This document shows, in pieces, positions 1-7,984 of a stretch of DNA of 50,567 nucleotides. Both the position numbers and the translations under genes were made by a program. The notes beneath the pieces are model-generated. The model saw only the letters and a program-made list of their open reading frames with translations, made no database searches and was not told the DNA's origin. This DNA comes from JBIKIW01 sp044361365 (GTDB lineage Bacteria; Patescibacteriota; JACMRA01). The stretch lies in contig JBIKIW010000005.1 of NCBI GenBank assembly GCA_044361365.1, forward strand, positions 1-50,567, in the 5' to 3' direction. Numbering within the stretch: the first letter of the stretch is position 1; each line of letters starts with the position of its first letter.

Positions 1-106
1 TATCTACACAAAAATGATGAATTATTTTTTTTAAATTGTAATTGCTTAATCTTTGTCTGTATATCATAGAAATTAGTTTAGTTAGTGTTTGCTAACTAGT
101 CTAGTT
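1..106. repeat. Left terminal inverted repeat
   Basis: This stretch is the reverse complement of 50443-50548 with a single mismatch (G at 55 here, T instead of the expected C in the other copy). The left copy is cut by the window edge, while the right copy is followed by another 19 bases. Inside it, TAGTTAG (79-85) and CTAACTA (92-98) form a 7 bp inverted repeat with a six-base spacer near the inner boundary, where ACTA-type tetramers recur. No transposase or integrase is encoded next to it. It may be the end of a mobile or linear element, a dispersed genomic repeat, or an assembly break point. Confidence 0.9.
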
Positions 107-419
107 ACTACTAATATTAACTTCTAATTTACTTAGTTAAGTAAATCTACTTTTCTTATAGCATAATCTAACCCTTCTGTCAAATACACAAATCCCTTAA
201 AATAAAGCTTTGTGGATAGCTAAAAGAAATTTATTTGAGGTTGGTGGTGGGTTTTAATAACTCTTAAACACTCTATTTTTACCAAAAAAACTCCTAGAAA
301 GAATGCAGCAAATCCAACTGTCGAGCTTATTAAAAATGCAATTTTGATTTGCAGGCTGGTACAACCCCAAAAGATATATTTACTAAGATTTTGGATAAGA
401 ATCTTTAATCTTTTGCTGA
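107..419. other. Non-coding end region with a perfect palindrome
   Basis: No convincing gene is visible. An 18-base perfect palindrome, TTTACTTAGTTAAGTAAA, lies at 128-145, just inside the terminal repeat. Around 290-412 on the plus strand, two short open stretches in different frames read like the eroded end of a coding sequence, the last ending ...DIFTKILDKNL before a TAA at about 406-408. This is too short and ambiguous to assign. The minus-strand apbE-like gene ends at 420 and no clear terminator for it is visible here. Confidence 0.5.
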
Positions 420-1319
420 CTAAAAAACCAGATGTTCAAAGTTGAATTGATTTTTAAGAGTTGGAATCAAATCAGAATTATCTTTAGACATACAAGCTAA
501 AGTCGCCAAAACATCAGCCTCCAGAGCATTTTTAGCAATCACAAAACTAGCTACGTTTGCTACAGTTTGCATTTTTTTTGGGTTCAGAATGTGCGAAAAA
601 ATTTGACTCGAATTAGTGTCTTTCCAGGTTCTTTTTTGTGTGGAAGAAGCTCCTAGCGCTGAGTTTTGTAAAGTTATTTTAGTTAGTTCGTAGCCTGGGT
701 TAAATGGGTCTTCCAAGATTATTTCTTGAGGTAAATTTCCACGCACCAAAATATCGCCACCGCCATTTATCAGGAAGTTTTTTAGCCCAAATTCAGACTC
801 CAAAATTGCTCCAATTTTATCAATCAAAAACCCTTTCCCGTAGCCTCCCAAATCCCAATTACCCCTACCCGCAAAACTAATTTTACCAGACTCAAAAACT
901 ACAAAATCTTTGGGGTCAGAAACTTGTTGAAACAACTCTTTTTCAAAATTACCATCAATTATTTTATCTTGATTCTTGAGTGCAAAGCTGTAATCTTTAT
1001 CGTAGCCTAAACCCTCCAAAACTCCGCCTAAAATTGGGTTAAAATAACCATCTGTTTTGTGGTAAAAATCTAGCCCGATTTGAATTAGTTTAATTAATTC
1101 CTGACTTGGGTTTTGTAAATATCTTTGAGAATTTAAAGTAGAAATTTGTGAGTTTTCTAAAAACCGAGAATAACTTTTTTCAAATATTTCTAGCTCTTTT
1201 AGTATCCGACTTTGCACCTTTTTAAAGTCTCCAATTTCCTCAAAAAATTCAAACCACCAATAAGTTCCGAGTCCTTCAATTTTGTCTATTTTATGCATAA
1301 AAATCAATTGATAATACAT
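420..1319 (-). CDS. apbE: FAD:protein FMN transferase (ApbE family)
   Basis: ApbE enzymes covalently attach FMN from FAD to threonine or serine residues of flavoproteins, using Mg2+. The 299-residue product has the family landmarks in order: SRFLENSQISTLN near the N terminus, a GYFNPILGGVLEGLGYD segment, the glycine-rich block GNWDLGGYGKGFLIDKI, INGGGDILVRG, then SHILNPKK and a C-terminal ADVLATLACM segment resembling the ADALATA metal/FAD region. There is no lipobox or signal peptide, so a cytoplasmic location is likely, unlike many secreted ApbE proteins. A second ATG seven codons in is an alternative start. It is divergent from the sigma factor gene at 1386. No obvious flavinylated partner is encoded nearby, so its target is unknown. 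Confidence 0.85.
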   Translation of the reverse strand: MYYQLIFMHKIDKIEGLGTYWWFEFFEEIGDFKKVQSRILKELEIFEKSYSRFLENSQISTLNSQRYLQNPSQELIKLIQIGLDFYHKTDGYFNPILGGVLEGLGYDKDYSFALKNQDKIIDGNFEKELFQQVSDPKDFVVFESGKISFAGRGNWDLGGYGKGFLIDKIGAILESEFGLKNFLINGGGDILVRGNLPQEIILEDPFNPGYELTKITLQNSALGASSTQKRTWKDTNSSQIFSHILNPKKMQTVANVASFVIAKNALEADVLATLACMSKDNSDLIPTLKNQFNFEHLVF

Positions 1320-1323
1320 AACG

Positions 1324-1374
1324 TTGTCACATTTTTAGAATTTTGCAACTGTACTAGCAGATTTGATCAAATCT
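1324..1374 (+). promoter_or_regulatory. Candidate promoter/operator of the first sigma-factor module
   Basis: The 66 bp gap between the divergent apbE-like and sigma genes contains TTGTCACA (1324-1331) and a perfect 16-base palindrome AGATTTGATCAAATCT (1359-1374), ending 11 bases before the sigma ATG. TTGTCACA also occurs upstream of the paralogous sigma gene (9834-9841, same orientation relative to the gene). The shared box suggests an ECF-type autoregulated promoter; from memory it resembles the -35 motif of the ECF41 group. The palindrome is absent from the second module and may bind a separate regulator. Function is inferred. Confidence 0.45.
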
Positions 1375-1385
1375 AAACCAAATTT

Positions 1386-1886
1386 ATGCAAGATAGCGAT
1401 GTGGAAAAACAATGGAGAGAATATTATCCTAAAGTTTATGGTTATTTTTTTAGAAGGTTAAACAGCCGTGAAGATGTAGAAGATCTTACCAGTGTGTGTT
1501 TGAGTACTTTTTTTACAAAGCTCTTAGATTCGCCCGACCAAGTCAAAAATCCACCGGCTTACCTCTGGAAAATAGTCTATAATCAACTCAATTTATTTTT
1601 ACGCAATAAGATGAAAACCCCTATCCCAATAGGAATTGATGATGATTTTGAAGCACCAAAAACCGATGATCATTTTAGCCAATCTTTTTTAGATAAAGCT
1701 CAAGATATTTGGAAAATCGCCCAAATTCACTGCTCCCAGAACGAGCTTTTGATTTTGGAGGCTATTTTTTTGGATAATAAAAAATCATCTGAAATTTCTG
1801 TAGAAATGAATTTAAAAGCAGACACCGTGCGTCAACGCCTAAAGCGAACGCTGGATAAACTACGCAAACACTTCAAACCTATCTAA
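1386..1886 (+). CDS. ECF-type sigma-70 family sigma factor (copy 1)
   Basis: A 166-residue protein with the two-domain plan of extracytoplasmic-function sigma factors. Region 2 spans roughly residues 10-75 (YPKVYGYFFRRL, then REDVEDLTS, the helix that binds core polymerase and melts the -10). After an acidic linker, region 4 has a helix-turn-helix at about 134-163 (SSEISVEMNLKADTVRQRLKRTLDKLRK). It should direct RNA polymerase to a small regulon. The next gene, 20 bases downstream, encodes a membrane protein with a cytoplasmic N terminus, the usual position of an anti-sigma factor. A paralogous pair lies at 8031-9798 in the opposite orientation. The sigma identity is secure from the layout; the signal and regulon are unknown. 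Confidence 0.85.
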   Translation: MQDSDVEKQWREYYPKVYGYFFRRLNSREDVEDLTSVCLSTFFTKLLDSPDQVKNPPAYLWKIVYNQLNLFLRNKMKTPIPIGIDDDFEAPKTDDHFSQSFLDKAQDIWKIAQIHCSQNELLILEAIFLDNKKSSEISVEMNLKADTVRQRLKRTLDKLRKHFKPI

Positions 1887-1906
1887 AAAATTAACAACTC
1901 AATAAT

Positions 1907-3181
1907 ATGACTCAAAACCCATTTACTCAGCCAGAAGATCTAGAACCTTGGCTCGAACAAAGCCAAAAATATTCAGCTTCTCGGGAAAAATCTCTTCACA
2001 CATTTTTGAAGCATCGCCAATCGAAGCAAATTTCCTATTCCCCAATTTCTATTTTTATGAATACTTTTCACAAATACACCTTGTCTACTTTGGTAGCTGG
2101 TGTCATACTTTCAAGCACAGTTGGTGCACTTGCAGCCGAAACTCTGGCTCCAGAGCAATACAAACCAAGTAGCATTTTTAACTTTAGTGCCAATAAACAA
2201 GCTGATAAAAATCCTTACACTGCATTAGCTCCTGATGAAAACAACTATGTGGCGAATTTGGATTCATGCGACCTTGCCTTGAAATTCCCGAAAAGTATAG
2301 AAAATCAAAACCTGTATTATAGTAAACTTCAATCTGATCAAAAAAAAGATGGAGCTGGTTACGCAATTAGCAAAGGTGGTGAGTTTTTATTCAGCATAGC
2401 TTGTCTAGAAAAAGACGAATTTGGAATATTAACTCCAGATATTAAGCTTAAAAACCTTTCTGTAAATGATTTAAGAGAGCGTACAGGTTGGCTTATTACC
2501 CAAGCTAATATTAGCGAAATCAAAGAATATTCACACGATCAAGCTAGTACTATAAATTTTAAATACAATTCTAAGTATTACAGTGTTGCAGCCAGTCAAA
2601 CCTCTTCTATAAAAAATGTTAACAACCTGATTCAAATTCAATTTAATTCATTAGTAACCAACAAGATTTCAGATAATTTACCTAGTCTACCTACCAATAA
2701 ACTTAACAACGGTTTGGATAAAATAGAAACCTCTTTTGCAAAAGAGTTAAGAACTATGAAAAATGAAAGTAATATTCCAGGTGGTACAAGTAGTTTATTC
2801 ATTTCAGAAGACAAAGATCGTCTTAATGGTGATGTAATTATTGAAGCTGGAATTAAAACAAATCCATACCCAACTATAGATGAGATTAATCAAACCTATC
2901 AAAATATAGTACCAAATAATCTTATTTCCGAATACCCAATGGCAGCTTTGGTTTACGGTGATGCAGTGAATGTAGAAGCTAAAGATATTCCTGAGTTCAA
3001 AATTTCCGATCCACAAAATACTATTAAATCTATCAAAATGCTTGATAGCTGGTATAAAAAATCCCCTGAAAGTCCACTATATTATCTTGTAGAAACAAAA
3101 GATGGTTATACATTTACTATTACTTTAAATAAGCCAGAAATTATTCAACAGACTTTTGATTTGAAGATTAATTTTAAATAA
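1907..3181 (+). CDS. Single-pass membrane protein, putative anti-sigma/sensor partner (copy 1)
   Basis: 424 residues. A hydrophilic N terminus of about 55 residues starts with a motif (NPFTQPED) shared with the paralog at 8031. One membrane segment follows (about 56-77, TLSTLVAGVILSSTVGALAA), then a large extracytoplasmic domain. Segments just after the membrane (PEQYKPSS, NKQADKNPYTALAPDENN, KFPKSIENQNLYYSK) and the last residues (QQTFDLKINFK) are almost identical to the paralog, while the middle has diverged. No known anti-sigma zinc motif or catalytic site is visible. Topology and position directly after a sigma gene suggest it holds the sigma factor at the membrane and senses an external signal; that is inference. 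A strong terminator follows. Confidence 0.6.
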   Translation: MTQNPFTQPEDLEPWLEQSQKYSASREKSLHTFLKHRQSKQISYSPISIFMNTFHKYTLSTLVAGVILSSTVGALAAETLAPEQYKPSSIFNFSANKQADKNPYTALAPDENNYVANLDSCDLALKFPKSIENQNLYYSKLQSDQKKDGAGYAISKGGEFLFSIACLEKDEFGILTPDIKLKNLSVNDLRERTGWLITQANISEIKEYSHDQASTINFKYNSKYYSVAASQTSSIKNVNNLIQIQFNSLVTNKISDNLPSLPTNKLNNGLDKIETSFAKELRTMKNESNIPGGTSSLFISEDKDRLNGDVIIEAGIKTNPYPTIDEINQTYQNIVPNNLISEYPMAALVYGDAVNVEAKDIPEFKISDPQNTIKSIKMLDSWYKKSPESPLYYLVETKDGYTFTITLNKPEIIQQTFDLKINFK

Positions 3182-3226
3182 GTTTTAACATATTTATTAA
3201 TCTAAGAAAACCAACCAAAAACTAAT

Positions 3227-3250
3227 CCCCGACCAGCCCTCGGGGGTTTT
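3227..3250 (+). terminator. Rho-independent terminator after sigma module 1
   Basis: CCCCGA (3227-3232) pairs with TCGGGG (3240-3245) around a seven-base loop and is followed by GTTTT. It lies 46 bases after the stop of the membrane protein gene and overlaps the last codon of the convergent znuB gene. Read on the minus strand, the stem is followed by a broken T tract, so it may work in both directions. Confidence 0.75.
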
Positions 3251-4052
3251 ACTTTCTCCAATTCACCAAAAAACTAAGCACAAAAAAACTGATACTCACA
3301 ATCACGATAGAACCACCACTAGGTAAATCCTGATAATAAGCTAAAATCAAGCCAAACCAAACTGAAAGTACTGAAAAAACAATCGACAAAAACAAACTAT
3401 TTTTGAATCCTAAAGAATATTGCAAAGCTGTAATAACAGGTATTACCACCAAAGAACTAACCAACAAACCACCCACAATTTGAATCCCACTAGAAACCAC
3501 GAGTGAGGCTAAAAAAACCAACCAAAGTCGAATAAAAACTGTATTAGTACCGCTAATTTTAGCAAGATTTTCATCAAAAACTGTCTTGAGCATTGGTTTG
3601 TACAGCCAAAAAACTGAACCCAAAACTAAAGCCAAAATTCCTCCAGCTGCCCAAATATCCGAGCTTGAAACTGTACTAATCGAACCAAACAAAAAACTAG
3701 ACAGACTAACTCCAAATCCACCTCTAAAACTTAGCAAAATCGAAACCAAGGCAAGGCTTGCCGACATCACCAAAACCAAAACTGACTCACCATAAATTCT
3801 TTTGTTTTCTCTAACTATTTCAATCAAAACACCTGCCAAACTAGCAACCAAAATACTAACCAAAAGTGGAGACTGTCCGCTTATTAAACCAAAAGCTACA
3901 CCCACCAAAGCTACATGTGAAAGCGTGTCTGAAATAGCTGAATACCTCCTGACCACCATAAAAATTCCGATAATTGGAGCTGCAATTGCTAGCAAAGTCC
4001 CAGCTAAAAAAGCTCGCTGCATAAATTCGTAGGTTAAAAAATTTGTTAGCAT
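3249..4052 (-). CDS. znuB: Zinc/manganese ABC transporter permease (ZnuB-like)
   Basis: An integral membrane permease of the ABC-3 family with about eight or nine hydrophobic helices. It contains the family's N-terminal pattern MQRAFLAGTLLAIAAPIIG, VVRRYSAISDTLSHVALVGVA, and a conserved GIQIVGGLLVSSLVVIPV segment near the ATPase-coupling loop. I place the start at the ATG at 4052 (MLTNFLTYEFMQRAF) because homologs begin there; a longer reading frame up to 4139 runs into a hairpin repeat and has no homology-like sequence. It is the last gene of a three-gene zinc uptake operon read znuA, znuC, znuB. Its stop overlaps the terminator of the convergent gene. Confidence 0.88.
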   Translation of the reverse strand: MLTNFLTYEFMQRAFLAGTLLAIAAPIIGIFMVVRRYSAISDTLSHVALVGVAFGLISGQSPLLVSILVASLAGVLIEIVRENKRIYGESVLVLVMSASLALVSILLSFRGGFGVSLSSFLFGSISTVSSSDIWAAGGILALVLGSVFWLYKPMLKTVFDENLAKISGTNTVFIRLWLVFLASLVVSSGIQIVGGLLVSSLVVIPVITALQYSLGFKNSLFLSIVFSVLSVWFGLILAYYQDLPSGGSIVIVSISFFVLSFLVNWRK

Positions 4053-4137
4053 AAAATAAATAAGTTTTTTGAAGTAATTTTGGTTGTTTGAAAGTGAGGA
4101 ATATTGGCTATAACAAAACTTAAAAATAAGCATTGTC

Positions 4138-4158
4138 ATCCTGAATTTATTTCAGGAT
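4138..4158. repeat. Short hairpin repeat between znuC and znuB
   Basis: ATCCTGAA (4138-4145) and TTCAGGAT (4151-4158) form a perfect 8 bp stem with a five-base TTTAT loop. The wording TCATCCTGAATTTATTTC resembles a widespread class of bacterial intergenic palindromes. It sits inside the zinc operon, so it could modulate relative expression of the two genes by stabilising or partly terminating the transcript. Confidence 0.6.
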
Positions 4159-4181
4159 CTAAGCTAATCTAACTACCTAAA

Positions 4182-4904
4182 CTAAACATGAACATGCTCG
4201 ATTTGAGACTCTTTAATTTCGTGAGAATGAAAGTGATTTAGAGTTGGTAATTTTTCCTCTAGTCTATTTTTATCGATACACAAAATCCTACTAGATTCAC
4301 CAGAAATAGTTTCCAAATCGTGACTGACAAACAAAATTGTAAGCCCAAAGTCTTGATTTAATTTGGTGAGTAATTTGTAAAATTCAAGCTGACTTTCTTG
4401 ATCAATACCTGAAGTTGGCTCATCTAAAATCAAAAGCTCGGGATTATTTATAAGACTTCGTGCAATAAAAACTCGCTGCCTTTGCCCGCCTGAAAGATCT
4501 GAAAGCAGCTTATTTTGAAGATTTTGGGTATCGGTAATTTTTAAAACTCCTCCCAGGGCAGATTTCTGAGATTCGTCTTTTTGGTTACTGTAATTTAACA
4601 TAATACACTCCTTCACAGTAATTGGAAAGCCCAAATTTTCTGATGAAACTAATTGCGGAACATAGCCAATCTTAGACCAATTTTTAAAACTCTTCAGAGG
4701 TGAATTGAAAACCAAAATCTCTCCTTGACTTGGTGACAACAAATTTAAAAGAAGTTTTAGAAGTGTGGTTTTTCCACTCCCATTTGCCCCAATTAAACCC
4801 ACATATTCACCTCGATAGATTTTAAAATTTAAATGCGACAAAACCTGATTTCCAGAATATTCAAAAGATAAATTGGTTACTTCTAAAATAGAATTTTTCT
4901 CCAT
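4182..4904 (-). CDS. znuC: Zinc ABC transporter ATP-binding protein (ZnuC-like)
   Basis: A 240-residue ABC ATPase that powers metal import with the adjacent permease. Visible motifs are Walker A GANGSGKTTLLK, Q-loop region GYVPQL, signature LSGGQRQRVFIARSL, Walker B ELLILDEPTSGID and the switch histidine in VSHD. The C terminus has a histidine-rich tail (HFHSHEIKESQIEHVHV), unusual for the ATPase and fitting a zinc-related role, perhaps metal sensing. The gene lies 35 bases after znuA and about 130 bases before the chosen znuB start. Confidence 0.9.
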   Translation of the reverse strand: MEKNSILEVTNLSFEYSGNQVLSHLNFKIYRGEYVGLIGANGSGKTTLLKLLLNLLSPSQGEILVFNSPLKSFKNWSKIGYVPQLVSSENLGFPITVKECIMLNYSNQKDESQKSALGGVLKITDTQNLQNKLLSDLSGGQRQRVFIARSLINNPELLILDEPTSGIDQESQLEFYKLLTKLNQDFGLTILFVSHDLETISGESSRILCIDKNRLEEKLPTLNHFHSHEIKESQIEHVHV

Positions 4905-4939
4905 AAAATTAGCCTATAGTGGCAAAAACTGGTTGTCAA

Positions 4940-5911
4940 TTATTGACATTCCAATCCTTGTTTTAAGCTCTCTAAATTCTTCTCCATAATTGTAATATAG
5001 CTATCTCCATTTTTTTCTTCCTCTTTTGTTAAACTTTCAATCGAGCGTAAAATTTTGATTTTAGCACCACTTTCATTAGCTACCGTTTTGGCTAATTCCG
5101 GATTTAACTGCTCTTCGTAAAAAACAAATTTCAAGCCATCTTTTTTGATAATTTCTACAATATTTTCAATCTCTTTTTGGGTTGGTTCTTGGCTTGGCTC
5201 TAGCCCACTAATTGCCTCTATCTTAAAATTATAGCGATCTGCTAAATAGCTAAAAGCATTGTGTGAAACTACAATTTCCGACTTTTTGCAAGATCTTAAA
5301 CTTGAGCTAAATTTTTGATCTAGGTTCTTTAATTTTTCGATATAACCTTGTGCATTTTTGTTGTAAAAATCTTTATTTTTGGAGTCAGTTTCAATCAATT
5401 TATCACGGATAATTTCAATCTGTTTTTGTGCTAAAACTGGATCAAGCCAAATATGTGGGTCGAGTTCAGAATGATCTTTGCCGCTAGCTTTTTCTTCAGA
5501 GTGATTTTCTTCTTCAGCATGTTCCTCTGCTTTTTTTAGATCAAAATTGCTAGCCATCTCCAAATTTTTTCCAGAAGTTTTTTGTTTGGCTAATTTTTCT
5601 GCCCAGGTGTCAAAATTCTTTCCTTGAAAAATAAACAAGTCCGACTCCAAAACCTTTTGATTGTCTAAAATTGTCGGCTCAAAATCATGAGCATCTCCTC
5701 CCGACGGTGTAATATTTGAAACCTGAATTTTATCTCCACCAACCTCTTTAGCAAAATTATAAAGTGGGTAAAAACTTGTAACTACTTGAATTTTACTCGA
5801 GTCTTTGACTTCGCTTTTGGTATTTCTATTAACTGCCCAAATACTTACTCCGATACCTGAAATCACAACTAAAATGACTAAAACGATACTCCAAATTTTT
5901 TGCTTAAACAT
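4940..5911 (-). CDS. znuA: Zinc-binding substrate-binding protein (ZnuA-like)
   Basis: A 323-residue cluster A-I solute-binding protein, anchored by an N-terminal hydrophobic helix (residues about 7-27) with no lipobox cysteine. Likely metal ligands are the histidines in GGDAHDFEPT, DPHIWLDP and VVSHNAFSYLA. A histidine at the third position, rather than glutamate, points to zinc rather than manganese in this family. Between the first two ligands is the charged, histidine-rich loop (HAEEENHSEEKASGKDH) typical of ZnuA. It is the first gene of the operon, and the start is followed closely upstream by a palindromic operator and a TATAAT-like element. Confidence 0.9.
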   Translation of the reverse strand: MFKQKIWSIVLVILVVISGIGVSIWAVNRNTKSEVKDSSKIQVVTSFYPLYNFAKEVGGDKIQVSNITPSGGDAHDFEPTILDNQKVLESDLFIFQGKNFDTWAEKLAKQKTSGKNLEMASNFDLKKAEEHAEEENHSEEKASGKDHSELDPHIWLDPVLAQKQIEIIRDKLIETDSKNKDFYNKNAQGYIEKLKNLDQKFSSSLRSCKKSEIVVSHNAFSYLADRYNFKIEAISGLEPSQEPTQKEIENIVEIIKKDGLKFVFYEEQLNPELAKTVANESGAKIKILRSIESLTKEEEKNGDSYITIMEKNLESLKQGLECQ

Positions 5912-5931
5912 AAATAATATTTTAACTATTA

Positions 5932-5966
5932 ATTATAGTTAGTGCAACTTAGTTGCATTTTGTCAA
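5932..5966 (-). promoter_or_regulatory. znu promoter with metalloregulator-like palindrome
   Basis: Upstream of znuA lies a perfect interrupted palindrome TGCAAC-TTA-GTTGCA (5943-5957). Reading on the minus strand, TTGACA (complement of 5961-5966) precedes it and TATAAT (complement of 5932-5937) follows it. The 23-base gap between these hexamers is too long for one standard promoter, so only one of them may be used. In either case the palindrome overlaps the promoter, the expected position for a Zur/Fur- or DtxR-type repressor. No such repressor is encoded in the window. Confidence 0.6.
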
Positions 5967-5973
5967 GTTGTTT

Positions 5974-6495
5974 TTAAAATTTGTAATTTAACTGCACAAC
6001 ACCATTTGGGTAATTCGCCTGGTCAACCAATTGTAAAATCTGCGGATTAATTTTATCTGGAAATAGCTCAGTTCCACCACCCAAAATTTCTGGCATTATG
6101 GATAAAATCATATTATCCAACAATTTTTTTTGTAAAAAACTAGCAACTAATTTACCACCACCAACCAACCAAATATGAGTAAATTTAGACTTCAAAAAGG
6201 TCACTTCAGTTTGCAAGTTTTGACTTGAAATAATCTGGATATTTGAATGGGGTATTGCTAATTTCTGATCACTAAAAACAACCACTTGCTTATCTGGGTA
6301 TGTCCACTCTGGGAAAGTCAAACATTGTTTATAAGTTGCACTTCCAAGCACCACACAATCCACGGTATCATAAAATTTTTGATAACCATAATCTTCGTTT
6401 TCGATGTTATATTTATCCAAAAAATCCACACTTCCATTTTTGTCTGCAATATATCCATCAATAGTTGAGGCAATGTATAGAGAAATTTTAGACAT
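5974..6495 (-). CDS. Dihydrofolate reductase family protein (RibD C-terminal-like)
   Basis: A 173-residue protein of the DHFR/RibD reductase fold. It opens with MSKISLYIASTIDGYIADKNGSVDFL, as do many YyaP/YwjB-like relatives, has a nucleotide-contact segment VVLGSATYKQCL, and ends with the conserved WLVGGGKLVASFLQKKLLDNMILSIMPEILGGGTELF block. NADPH-dependent reduction is expected. The natural substrate of this subgroup is mostly unknown; folate or a flavin/pterin-related compound is possible. It is the last gene of a minus-strand cluster with dcd, separated by nine bases from a small membrane protein gene, so a link with nucleotide or thymidylate metabolism is plausible. Confidence 0.8.
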   Translation of the reverse strand: MSKISLYIASTIDGYIADKNGSVDFLDKYNIENEDYGYQKFYDTVDCVVLGSATYKQCLTFPEWTYPDKQVVVFSDQKLAIPHSNIQIISSQNLQTEVTFLKSKFTHIWLVGGGKLVASFLQKKLLDNMILSIMPEILGGGTELFPDKINPQILQLVDQANYPNGVVQLNYKF

Positions 6496-6504
6496 AGGTT
6501 TTAA

Positions 6505-6621
6505 TTAATCAAGATATATTCCAGCAGCCAAAGCCACAAGACTAATTATAATTTGCTTAAACCAGTGTTTTTCTCTAAATCTCTTTGGCTTTTTTGGTTG
6601 CGAGCTAAGATTTTGAGGCAT
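6505..6621 (-). CDS. Small membrane protein, 38 residues
   Basis: A short open frame fills the gap between dcd and the DHFR-like gene. It starts with ATG at 6621 and ends with TAA at 6505-6507. The translation starts MPQNLSSQPKKPKRFREKHW and ends with a hydrophobic helix IIISLVALAAGIYL. The positively charged N terminus followed by one membrane span is the plan of a small inner-membrane protein. It is 14 bases after dcd and nine bases before the next start, which fits an operon. I recognise no family. Confidence 0.55.
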   Translation of the reverse strand: MPQNLSSQPKKPKRFREKHWFKQIIISLVALAAGIYLD

Positions 6622-6635
6622 TTTTAGACTTACTT

Positions 6636-7199
6636 TTACTTAAAATTCTTATGCATTCGACTAGCTTGAACTTCTTCAGCTTTGTAGTATTTGCTGTTTA
6701 AGTCTTTGTGACCGTAACCTTTTTGAGCTGGAGTGATGAGCTGACAAAAAGCAAGTTGCCCGATTTTCATTCCAGGGTAAAGTTTGATTGGTAATCGATT
6801 GGTGTTAAAAAGCTCCAAAGTGGCTTTTAGCTGGTTGCCCGGATCCACAAAACCTGCTGTTGTGTGGATTATCAAACCAAGTCTAGCAAGACTACTTTTA
6901 CCCATAATTTGGCAACAAAGTTTGTTACTAACTCCAAAAAAATCAGCAGTTACCGCCAGAGCAAATTCTTGTGGGTGAAGTACAAAAAAATCACCGTCAG
7001 AAATTGTTACCTTTTTCATATAACCTTCTACCGACTCCCGTGGGTCTATACTATCAGCTTTGTGGCTTTCAAAAACCATAAATTCATTTCCAAGCAAAAC
7101 ATCGTAGCTGGCGGGTTGAAGTCTTTTTGGGTCAAATTCTGGCAAAATGATATCTCCAGATTTGATTGCGTTTTGAATGTCGATGTCAGAAAGAAACAT
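6636..7199 (-). CDS. dcd: dCTP deaminase
   Basis: Converts dCTP to dUTP (and in bifunctional members on to dUMP), feeding thymidylate synthesis. The 187-residue sequence has the trimeric dUTPase-like fold motifs: LQPASYDVLLG, the nucleotide-binding GKSSLARLGL (100-109), HTTAGFVDPG, and TLELFN containing the probable catalytic Glu129. The PGMKIGQLAFCQL segment and the C-terminal YGHKDLNSKY loop are also typical. The sequence does not tell mono- from bifunctional enzymes. It follows a DUF4230 gene after four bases and is followed by two small genes on the same strand. Confidence 0.92.
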   Translation of the reverse strand: MFLSDIDIQNAIKSGDIILPEFDPKRLQPASYDVLLGNEFMVFESHKADSIDPRESVEGYMKKVTISDGDFFVLHPQEFALAVTADFFGVSNKLCCQIMGKSSLARLGLIIHTTAGFVDPGNQLKATLELFNTNRLPIKLYPGMKIGQLAFCQLITPAQKGYGHKDLNSKYYKAEEVQASRMHKNFK

Positions 7200-7203
7200 A
7201 TTA

Positions 7204-7890
7204 TTAATTTATATTAAATTCACACTTTGGTTCCCCTTGAAAGGTAATCACCACTTCTTCTACATTAGAAAAAAGGAATAGGTTTTTGAGGGATTCTTTA
7301 GCATTTTCAGAGGCTTTTTTGAGGATTTCATCGCTACAAGCTCCATCTCGAAGGGCTTCTTTAGCTTGCTTGCTTGCTTGTCTTTGGAGTTCGTCTCGCA
7401 TTTCTTTTCGGCGATTTGGATCGAGGTTTTTTACGTTAAATAGAAAGCTAAAATCCTCACTGGTAATCTTGGTTTTGTCTTCGTTGATTTGAATGGATAA
7501 AATCTTTGGTGAAGGTAATTCTAAACTAATTTTTTTGCCCTCATTTTCGAGTTTCACATTTTCAGATTTCAAACCAGAAAGATCGATTCCAGCACTTACC
7601 GATCCAGTTACGGCATAATCTGTGGTAGCTTTGTCTTGAAGTAAATCTTTACCGTAAAAAGACAAACTTCCTGCATTTAATTCAACTTTTACATCTCTCT
7701 GAATCGTCACCTGGACGGTTTCTAATCTCGAAAGATTTTGAATTTTTTGCACAATTACAGTTTTATCAATAGTTACATTTATCTGATTAGATTGCTGTTT
7801 TTGTTGACTAAATCCCAGGAAAATTGCTCCTCCTCCCAAAATTAAAATAATAACTAGAGCTAAAACTAGAACGGTTTGAAGATTTTTCAT
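7204..7890 (-). CDS. DUF4230 domain membrane-anchored protein
   Basis: 228 residues. One N-terminal membrane helix (about 5-27, TVLVLALVIILILGGGAIFLG) anchors an extracytoplasmic domain. The pattern SVSAGIDLSGLK, a KKISLELPSPKIL strand and a later ELQRQASKQAKEAL helix fit the DUF4230 family, whose function is not established. A single cysteine pair (GACSDE and PKCEF) could form a disulfide. It is the first gene of the dcd cluster, four bases before dcd. Family assignment is from memory of the pattern, so moderately sure. Confidence 0.65.
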   Translation of the reverse strand: MKNLQTVLVLALVIILILGGGAIFLGFSQQKQQSNQINVTIDKTVIVQKIQNLSRLETVQVTIQRDVKVELNAGSLSFYGKDLLQDKATTDYAVTGSVSAGIDLSGLKSENVKLENEGKKISLELPSPKILSIQINEDKTKITSEDFSFLFNVKNLDPNRRKEMRDELQRQASKQAKEALRDGACSDEILKKASENAKESLKNLFLFSNVEEVVITFQGEPKCEFNIN

Positions 7891-7984
7891 ACTTATAAAG
7901 TAAGGCTAGTGTTATTTTTGGAGTATAGTCAATGATAATTGTAATTTTTTAAGGTACTCATTTTATTGATTTAGCAAAAAATTA

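Noticed and set aside
290..412. Short gene or gene end on the plus strand
   Set aside because: Two short open pieces in different frames look protein-like, but there is no start and too little sequence to call even a relic with confidence.
4053..4139. N-terminal extension of ZnuB
   Set aside because: The extra 29 residues overlap a hairpin repeat and are not like the family, whose members start at MLxxFLTYxFMQRAF.
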